This document shows, piece after piece, positions 55,523 through 64,000 of a stretch of 64,000 nucleotides of DNA. Numbering within the stretch: position 1 is the stretch's first letter; every line of letters starts with the position of its first letter. The stretch comes from Bettongia penicillata ogilbyi (lineage: Eukaryota; Chordata; Mammalia; Diprotodontia; Potoroidae), in contig JAJHZJ010000121.1 of the NCBI GenBank assembly GCA_023548195.1, positions 372,001-436,000 of the forward strand, given 5' to 3'. Position numbers and translations under genes: made by a program. A model generated the notes under the pieces. It worked only from the letters and a program-made list of their open reading frames with translations. It was not told the DNA's origin and did no database searches.

Positions 55523-58500
55523 CAACAACAGCAAAGAACTTGGAAAAAAGACATTTTAATTTACAGTGGTTTTGAAAATGGAACTGCTTTCTGAAAGGTG
55601 TGAATTTGCTAGATGGCAGTGTCATCACAGCAGATGAGAAACAGGATTCTTAATATGCAAAGAAATGCACACATTTTCATTTTCCTTACATAACATTCAT
55701 TTTAATGCTACTCCCAGTTCTTTCACTACATGTGAGCATTTGGTTGTTTTTCTGTCTTTAGTCTCTTCAGAGCCAAGGCTGAATTATACATTCTGCTCCA
55801 CTGCTGAAGTAGGAACTGTAGCCAGACACTGCCCAGGGTTCTGAGCCTTACATAATGGCACTGCAGACACAATTTTAAGTAGGTTTCAGGAGCTTACGTT
55901 AACTTCAGGTAGGTTCCAGTTTCTGTGACTCCCCTTGGAACATAACTTCAGTCTCCTCTTTAAATGTCCTTCCAATTTCAGCGTAAACCATTTTCCATTG
56001 CTTATCCCCTGGCAGTGGTAAAGGCTTTCTTTATTTCCCTCCTCAAGTCCTGGGGCCCCCTTGAATAAAGCTGCTTTAAATTGGCAGTAGCCTATTGAAT
56101 CCAAGATATTGGCTATCCTTCATAGAGCAAACATCCTCTCAGTGTAGATATCTGAAATAATTTCAAAGTACAAGTACTTGTTTTATTAATTAAATATGCT
56201 GCAGCTGGTGCCCTCCATCTTAAGTAACATTTTTTTGCCACATCATGATAGCATTTTAAATTTTTTAACAGTTAATTCCAAACTGCTTTTCTTACCCTAA
56301 TTTAGTACATTAAGATTTTAGCTATACTATAAAAATATGCTATGACATAAACAAACATCTGGTTATTTCATTTGCATGTGGATATCTTCATTTGGAAAAG
56401 AGTTATTAGATTTTTCATTAGATTGTAGTAGATTGGAAAATAATCTTGGCAAAATGCTTTCTGAAAAATTCAGATCCAATTACATTTGGTTTTTTGTGCT
56501 ATCCAAAAGTCTCAATTTTTATGGATTTGACATGAAGCCATATGAGAGGTGAAAGATTATTCTCAGATATGGTATTTCTATTCATATGGATTTATATATC
56601 CAGATGGCCTACATTTCCAATAAAGACCCAACATATCTGTCCTTAAAGAGGACTTTTTTCTATATATTTTTCATTTTAAAGTTCAGCTGTTAATGATTTG
56701 TGGAACTGTAACTTTTCACACTCAGCCTGAAATGTGGCTGAAAGAATTTTGGTCAAATGTACCAGAATGGAAAATGTCAGGGAAAAGAAATCTTTTCATA
56801 AAAATTATGCATCACTGATATCAGAGGGCTTTGTGCTTTACTTTGCAAACATTCTAGTAGCTCTAGAAGTCAGCTAGGCCCTTATGTTAATCTATAGTGA
56901 GAGTTCGCTATTCTTCAGCAAAACAATTATTTTCACTAAACAGCTCCTTAGAAATCTGCTAAATATTACAGATAATTTGCCAAACAGCAGGCTGCTCCTC
57001 TCCAAAATGGAGCCAGCTATAGTTTTATCCAAGGACCACAGTTAAAGCTGGTAGTCTTGGAAACCCCTTCTGCACAAATAAAAATACTTGTAAAAAAAAG
57101 GAGTCAAATTTGGTATAAAGCACAAACTGCCCTTCTCATCACTATATTCTTTTTTCACTATAAATAACTGGCAATGCTACTTCTCAAAGTGTCTTTAAAT
57201 CTCCCCTTAATTATCTTTGACCTTTCCATATAATGGCAGTTTATAAATGGCTGTATAATAGGCTAGGCAAAGTTGCTCCGAAGTGTTCATATATTAACAC
57301 ATATAATTAGCAGTGCATTAATTAATTACCTCACTTCTGGTGTCTTATGTTATCTCCAGGCAATAACGCCTTGCTTTTGGCTTTCAGTAATCATGCAATG
57401 TTCAAGTATAGAGTTGTAGTTGAGTGCAAAATCTGATCTTTCTGAAGCAAATTCAGAACTTGCCCCAACTAAAATGCTCCCTGAAGTATGTCTTACAGTC
57501 AAAAACAAAAAGATGTACACAGGGGTGGCTGGTGTAGACTGCAGGTGAAGACCAAAAGGGAAAGAATGGAGATTTGGTGAAACGTTGGGGATAGAAAAAA
57601 GGGCAAAGATGGGATTGGGGGCAGGGGAGCATAAAGGAATACTCACAGAGACTATTAATGAGGAACCCCCAAAATAAGGGAGTATGGTGGATGGACGGGG
57701 AAGAGGCAGGTCTTCCTTCTTCCCACTCTTGCTTTTAAAAGAAAACCATGCAATTTAGTATCATTACTGGGTTGTTGGGTTTTTTTTTTTTTAATCAGAA
57801 ATAAACTTATTTTAAGAAGGCAAGGGTGAGATAGGATTTATATCTTTCTATAAATTGCTAGAGGTTAGGACTGTATAACCTTAGGTTCCCAAGGATTTTA
57901 GGAAGGAAGGAAATTTTCTTCACCTGACCTTGGAACACCCCTCTTCCTTACCAGCTGGACTTCACTCCTCTTGCATTTAATCCTGTCTGTGGCACACTTC
58001 CTGTTGTATAAGTAGCACAGAGAAGGGGAGGGAGAGGACTTCCTATTCTCAATTTCCACTGAATTCTTTCAACTTTAACTGCTCTGCACAACCTCAGAGA
58101 CACCTTATTTATTTCATTCTTTTCCAGTCATTACAGTGGGAGGTTTTTCTTTTTTTTTTTTTTTTTTGGTTCTATTTGCTTAGCTATGGGGGTTGGGGGT
58201 GGGATGGGAGCAATCATAGGAATACAGGGAGAAAAAGAACCTTCTAGCACTAGAGAGGCTCCATTCATAAAGCAGTTCTGCCTAGAAGTACTTAACTTCA
58301 AAGTCAATATCAGTGATATTTTGAGATAGCCAAGGTTCTCACACTTGAGATACGACCCATAATCAGAATCATAACTAAGAATTCTGGCACCTGGAGCAAA
58401 CTAAGTTGAGCTGGGGTTGAAGGTAGAGGGTAGGTTTTAGGTATGACTACTCACTCCTATGCATGGTTAAGGTAAATTGGAAACTGAGGTCATGAACATT

Positions 58501-60104
58501 GAGGAGGTTGATGAACTAGGAGTTCAGAGGGTTTGAAACGTTAAAATGCAGGGCAGAAAATAAGATACTAAACTTATAGGGAGAGGATGAAGAGTCACCA
58601 TAGATGGCAGCAACCAGGATCTAAACAAGAAAGAAAAAACTTTAAAGAAGGAAAGGTAGTGGCTAAGTGAGGGTCTGCATGTGACGAAGGGCCATAGAGT
58701 TGGCATCCATACAGTATGTCAACTCCTGCTATGGTTCTCTGTGCCATGGGGCTGTGAGAAGAGTAGTTAGCCTTAGCAAGAATGTCAAGACATGTGGTAG
58801 TTTTAGCAGAAAGATAGGTCTTCAGTAGTGAGCACCAGAAGATAGAAGGATTCTGAGAAGAGCTCATACTTAGATCTGTAGAGATGAGGAAACCGAGTGA
58901 GTTGATGAAGGTCATAAAGGCAGAAGTTGACAGCTACTTAGGTCTCCAGTTTCTGAATTTGGTGATCTTTTCACTAAATCAAAATAGGGAAAGTTCACAG
59001 AGGACTGAGTGGAAACAAGAGGCCAAGGAGAGAAAGGCTTCGTTCACTCTGGAGGTCAGATAGCAGAAGGTAGTGCCAAGAAGCCTTTGCTTATGATCCA
59101 CCATCCATTGGTCCCGGGGGTCCCTTGGGATTCAGTTGCACAGGCCAAGCAGCTGGCTAGGGAAAGGAAAGGAAGGTAGGGCTTGTTCATTTTGCTGAAA
59201 AGAGAGAAGTATTAAGAGCTGGAGAGCACAGAGACAGCGGTGATAGTCTGGGTTTCAGTGAAAGCACACATAGCTGATGCTGGAAGGGAATGAGGAAACA
59301 GGAAACAGGACCCCTTATGTTCCCTGAGATGCCAGCACAGCCCTGGTGGCCTTGTTTTAGTTCTGGCTCTATCTACAATTAGTTGATAAGGTATAGTTTG
59401 GCTGCTTCACTATAACATAGTTTTGAAAAGACAGCATTTAAAAACTGTCCATCAGAAGATTTCTTCTATCCATTTCTCCTTGTTTTGTGGTTTGGATTCA
59501 TAGAGCTGTTGGCCTTTTTTCTTAATTTTCCTTAGTGATTAAATGAAACTGTAAGATTGTTCTTACTGAACTTGACATTAAGGGCAATCACTTTGTAAAA
59601 GAAGTCATTTGACTTCTCTGGATCTTTGAAATGAAGTGTCATTACTTAGAAAAATGGAGGTATTTCTGGAACAGTCGTTTTGAATTTCACTGTTTAAGGA
59701 GCAGTGTATGGTTCCTAAGAGAGTCACTTAATCTAAAGAGAGCTCTTGTTCTTATGATGGCATTTTATGGCCAAAGGAAATCCCTAAATTCCGATTAGTT
59801 TGGATCAACTTCATAATCACTTTGTTACTTATAGTGATGTTAAAATCTAGTTAAAGGGCTCGCTGCTTAGAAGGTGATAGGTTTAGAGAAGTCAAGTGGA
59901 CAGATTTAATCTTCATATAGTTAATTAACAAAGAAAAAATCTTCAGACTGCAATCGTAACTCTAGCTAGCCTCTTTACAAGTGTATGCCATTGACCTTTG
60001 GGAGGACAGTGGGAACTGAGTGAGAGAAGATGGATAGATCAGTTCCTAACATGTATCATATTAAAAAACAGATTTCTAAGGATATCCCTATTACAAATAG
60101 GGAA

Positions 60105-60565
60105 GTGTTATAGAAAGAGCACGGGATTTGGCATCAAGAGGATCTGGGTTTGAATCATATCTCTGCAGGCGCAGTGCTTCCTCTTTTGGCTGAATGCAAG
60201 GAGAAACTTCCTTAATAATTTGAGCTATCCAAAAGTGGACTGAGCTAAGCAGTAATTATTTGGCAGAATTTTATGAGGATGACACACAGGACTAGATGCC
60301 TTCCAGCTCCGATTCTATGATACCTGGAGATCTTGGGTATTTCACAAAGTCTCTGTGCCTCAGCTTCTTTATCTATTAAATGAAGGGGTGAGACAGTGAG
60401 GTGGCTGAGTTCAAATCTGGCCTCAGACATTTACTAGCTGTTTGACCCTGGGCAAGTCACTTAACCCGATTGTCCCCCCCTCCAAAAAAAAACAAAAAAC
60501 AAATGAAGGGGGTTGGTACAGGTGATCTCTAAGGTACATTAAAGTTCTAAATCTTATGATAAATC
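60105..60565 (+). repeat. MIR-like SINE interrupted by a younger SINE
   Basis: Head 'agcacgggatttggcatcaa' and 'gaggatctgggtttgaatca'; core 'gcctcagcttctttatctat'. After the insert at 60389-60500 it continues 'tggtacaggtgatctctaag' and 'taaatcttatgataa'. Confidence 0.65.
60378..60511 (+). mobile_element. Young SINE with 11-bp target-site duplication
   Basis: AAATGAAGGGG flanks the element at 60378-60388 and 60501-60511. Inside are 'gagacagtgaggtggctgag', 'caaatctggcctcagacatt', 'tgaccctgggcaagtcactt' and an A-rich tail at 60483-60500. The segment between the A-box region and 'gagttcaaatc' is missing relative to other tRNA-headed SINEs here. Confidence 0.85.
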
Positions 60566-61399
60566 TCATTCTTGGTAAATCAGCATTCATTCTGTATATA
60601 CAAATCACATCACTTGCTTTTGTAATTTCTTTTTTAAAGATTGAGGGCATCTCATGATTAAGCTGTGTACTAAAATTCCTCCCAGTTTTTCCCTCCCTAC
60701 ACTAGAATAGTGGCATTAATATTCAGTGCAGCCTTTCCCCATTTTCCCTATTCCTATTCTCCCCAACTTCTACATCAAATGGTTAGTGTTGAGTAGCTCT
60801 TAATTATAATAGAGCATAATAGAGATAATGAAAACCTCAAGCACTTGTAGAATTTTTTTCCCTTAGGGAATGCCTGCTATAAGGCAGGCGTACCCATGTA
60901 GATGCTAAGTTACGATTTAGACAAAGTGCCTAAGTGCCAGGCTATTGACACCACTGTAGTTTAAAGTCACATGGAGAATGCTGCCATTTTGAAATAAGCT
61001 AATAGTAGGCACTCCTTTGGATCATACCTGATTGGGTTTCAGAATTATTTAACTTGCTGCTTATAATGTGACCACTGAACTTTCTTGAGTATTTTGCCTC
61101 TAGCATAATAAGGTTAACACCATATTGAAATAATTTATACATATGTGAGGACTTAAGAGATTAATGGTTAAGAAAATCCTTCAACATCTCATCCAATGTT
61201 ACTGCTCCCTTGCTATGTAGCATTAGTTTGAGTGTTTTACTTTTTTCAGTCTGTTCAATCTGTTGAGACTTAAGTAGACATTGCTATTTAATAGAGAGGT
61301 GTAATAAACTACTCATTTTAGTAAGTGACCAATGAGCAGTTTAGCAGTTCTTGCTATCTGTCACTATTTGTCAATATTAGGTTTATCATCTCTGTCTTT

Positions 61400-61612
61400 T
61401 ACAGAGATAATTACTTACCTCATATGATTGGTATGAGTATCAAATGAGATAATACATGTAACATGCTTTGCAAACTTTAAAGTGCTATATAAATGTTAGC
61501 TATTATTATTATATGTAACATGCTTTGCAGACTTTAAAATGCTATATAAATGTTAGCTATTATTATATGTAATGTGCTTTGCAAACTTTAAAGTGCTATA
61601 TACATGTTAACT
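61400..61612 (+). repeat. SINE tail amplified as a three-copy tandem repeat
   Basis: The usual SINE tail unit (ATGTAACATGCTTTGCAAAC, then TTTAAAGTGCTATATAAATG) occurs three times at about 61456-61503, 61513-61557 and 61566-61610, separated by TTAGCTATTATTAT. Units differ by only a few bases. Confidence 0.85.
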
Positions 61613-63499
61613 GCTACAATAGGTTGTCGTTAATTCACGATCTGATACCAGGTAGGGTTTTCTTTTTAATGTTCTCAAATCTTGTGCAGCATCTACTTTC
61701 ACTTATCTTCTCTTTTCAACGGAAAAGGGAACTCAGACTAATGCTTTCAGTTCAGGATTTGGGTTGAGTCAACAATTTGCTAAATTAAAAATATCCAGTT
61801 TTTAGTACTTAGAGTCTCCTTTTTCAACCATGTTTTTCCCTCATTGAAAAGAAAGTTTATTTGAGAAAATTGTCTGGGATGCAATAATGAATAAATTTTC
61901 CTCTTTGGATTTGATTTCCTTTATAGCAGAGGAATTTGCCAGAATTTCTCAGAAAAAGGAGCATAAAAATGATAAATTTGACTGGTTATTAACTGTCTGG
62001 GAAAGGGTTATTGGGAAGCAGCTGAGCCTCCAGAGCAGCCCAAAGAAAGTATTAGCATGACCCAATGTGGGAGAGGTTGGTTAACCCTGGTGCAAGTACC
62101 AGAGAAGATCAGGCACAGTAGCCCCTGGAAATGGCTCAGCTATTACACCACATGTAGCTGTTTAGGGTGGCCAGCATTTTCTTCCATTCAGTATTATTGT
62201 CTTTGGCTCCTGACTATTGCTTTGCATTTTACTCCCATTCTCTGGGCTGGATTGGAAATGCTTTCCTTTTGCCTGTCTCCACCAGCACCCTACAATGACA
62301 AGGGTGCCATTGAGTACCATAGAAAATTACTATCACCACTGATCAAACATACCTCTGGCCCCTACAATAGCCCACTTCAGAAAAGCATAATAAAACTATT
62401 TCTTGGTAGAGAAGACAAACCACCACACAGGAAATAAAAGTTAAATGCTCCTTTTTAGTTCTGAGACTGCTAGGTACCTTGGGCAAAGTATACATAAGGT
62501 GTCCATAAAATAAAACTTCCTTGTGCCATAATTTTTAGATCTGCAAAATGAGACTAATAATGTTATACTATAAAGATCTCATGAAAATGACCTTGAAAGT
62601 CTTTTAAGAGTTACTAAGAGGCATTTCAAAAAAATTCAATGTGGATAGATAAAAGTGTCATATATACTCTGGACTTGAAATTCAGAGTTTTAAAACTGCT
62701 ACTTACTTGAAGAGGGAGCATGAGAAGAACCTTAATTATTGAGTTGAAAGATTTTAATATCCAGCTAAAGCTTTAGCTGAGGGCATATCATGAGGTAAAT
62801 CAATGATGAGACATCCAGGTTATTTTGTGGTCTAGATTTACTTAATCATATTTAAGGCTATGCAATAAAAATATTTTTTAAATTCTATACAGGCTCTTTT
62901 TAAAAATAAAAGTATATACGTTTGTTAGGATTTGAGATTCATTATTTGAAAAAAAGATGCTGTTTGTAAAGTAGGTTCCAGCCCCAAAGATATATTTATT
63001 TCTGAGAAATGTGCATATCTCAGGCCTGTGCTAATGAATTTGTGGTGCATTAATGGTCTCATAGTCACAAAATTACAAAATATATATACAATAGCTTAAT
63101 TAATCTATCAGATCAGAGAAGTAAGGATTAAATATATATGTATAAAACACATGCATATATATTTGTATATGTACATATAATTTTTAGTGCTTAAGGAAGT
63201 TTCATAATAAAAGCACTAGGAAAACTTTAGGACTTTACAAAGAAAAAACAACAAAATACCAAATTAACACTTCTAAAAGGTTAGTATAAAGTAAAGTATG
63301 AATTTCTGTTTGTTCTTAAAATTTGACAATCTAATTGAATGAAGGAGGTGTCTCTAAAAATATAGGCTAAAGATATAATTTTCTAATAGAAAAAGTTTTG
63401 GGATGTCACCAAAAAAAACCAACCAAATAAAAACGAAATCTTGTCCTCTCACTTTAACCTTGTTCTGCAGCAGCAATGACCAAATCCAATATTTGTGGC

Positions 63500-63620
63500 T
63501 AATCCAGTTTCATAAATTTTTGAGTAGGAAGAGATACGAGGCCATTCAATCAAAACTCTTAATTCTATAGAGTAGGAAACAGAGGCTCAGAAAGTTTCAG
63601 TGACTTATCCAGGGTCACAG
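63500..63620 (-). repeat. MIR-like SINE
   Basis: 'agagtaggaaacagaggctc', 'tcagtgacttatccagggtc' in antisense order. Confidence 0.55.
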
Positions 63621-63699
63621 AGTAGTTACAAAAGATTTTACTTTCCCTTTGAGCACTGGGGTTGTCGTCTTATAAAAATCTGAAAAAGCAATCATAGGG

Positions 63700-63900
63700 T
63701 GATGAGTTTCATGAAAACTTAAAGGTTACCTAATCCAACCCTGCTGGATTTTTATGGATGTCATCTTATAGATGGCAAGATAGGAAAAAAAAAAGCCATA
63801 AAGTGACTTGCCCAAGGTAACACAGACAGAAAGAAGAAAAGCCAAGAACTGAATCCATGAATTTGCACTCCAGTATGACAGTGGATTTTCAACTATAACA
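63700..63900 (-). repeat. MIR-like SINE
   Basis: 'ttacctaatccaaccctgct', 'gtgacttgcccaaggtaaca', 'agccaagaactgaatccatg' in antisense order. Confidence 0.6.
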
Positions 63901-64000
63901 CTTATATTTCTCAAATCTGCAATAGTTAAGACTCAAACAGTTCTTCACCATAACGTCTGCATTCACATACAGTTTACCCTTAGAAATTATCTGTCATATG

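Larger units (their letters stand above)
46696..64000 (+). other. Downstream intron reaching the window end
   Basis: At least 17.3 kb without a recognisable MBNL2 terminal exon; I looked for the known alternative C-termini and a stop-bearing exon in the right phase. It holds the repeats listed separately. Stretches with nothing I can name: 46700-47370, 49070-49800, 50720-51150, 55525-57700, 57700-60100 (purine-rich on plus, possibly an old LINE I cannot name) and 61620-63490. Confidence 0.7.

Noticed and set aside
62057..62437. 126-residue plus-strand frame, one of the longest in the window
   Set aside because: No recognisable motif, no splice context linking it to MBNL2, and biased to Trp/Leu/Ser as in chance frames. 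I could not support it as coding.
46696..64000. Search for the MBNL2 terminal exon
   Set aside because: No sequence resembling the known MBNL2 C-terminal ends after an AG acceptor in the correct phase was found, so it is placed outside the window.
1..64000. CRISPR arrays, bacterial operons, phage or viral systems
   Set aside because: The only direct repeats are microsatellites, SINE tails and interspersed elements; spliced exons and retroposons show vertebrate nuclear DNA.

Overview
The window is vertebrate nuclear DNA, most likely from a marsupial. It carries tRNA-headed and CORE-type SINEs typical of marsupials, old L2, L3/CR1 and MIR-like copies, and pieces of a L1 lineage whose 5' end and 3' tail look marsupial. 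That placement is inferred from repeat content. No bacterial-style genes, CRISPR arrays, operons or intact mobile elements are present, and most of the sequence is intronic.

The only gene I can support is a plus-strand muscleblind-like splicing regulator, best matched to MBNL2. Seven consecutive internal coding exons are visible: 16275-16439 (165 nt), 28641-28841 (201), 31284-31547 (264), 38452-38505 (54), 39138-39291 (154), 45243-45278 (36) and 46601-46695 (95). All have AG acceptors and GT donors, and their phases join into one open frame. The exon with the start codon and first zinc finger lies upstream of base 1. The terminal exon(s), stop codon and 3' UTR were not found before base 64000. 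The exons encode the end of zinc finger 2, a Pro/Thr/Val-rich linker, the ZnF3-ZnF4 pair, an Ala-rich stretch, a small alternative exon with a KRPLE nuclear-localisation motif, and the C-terminal linker.

The most informative non-coding structure is splicing control. The 54-nt and 95-nt exons each follow a long stretch without any AG dinucleotide (137 and 178 nt), full of YGCY motifs, the binding preference of MBNL proteins. TGCATG (RBFOX) motifs lie close to all three small, presumably alternative, exons. This fits an auto- and cross-regulated splicing circuit.

Layout: 1-16274 is intron with nested L3, L2, SINE and L1 copies, including a L1 fragment that keeps the 5' end. 16440-28640 is a 12.2-kb intron with a perfect 103-bp inverted repeat and an antisense L1 3' end. 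28842-38451 holds two repeat-poor introns around the ZnF3/4 exon. 38506-46600 has the closely regulated small exons and a CR1/L3 block. 46696-64000 is repeat-rich intron with a tRNA-Ile-like sequence, a long L3 copy, a SINE with target-site duplication and a three-copy tandem repeat.
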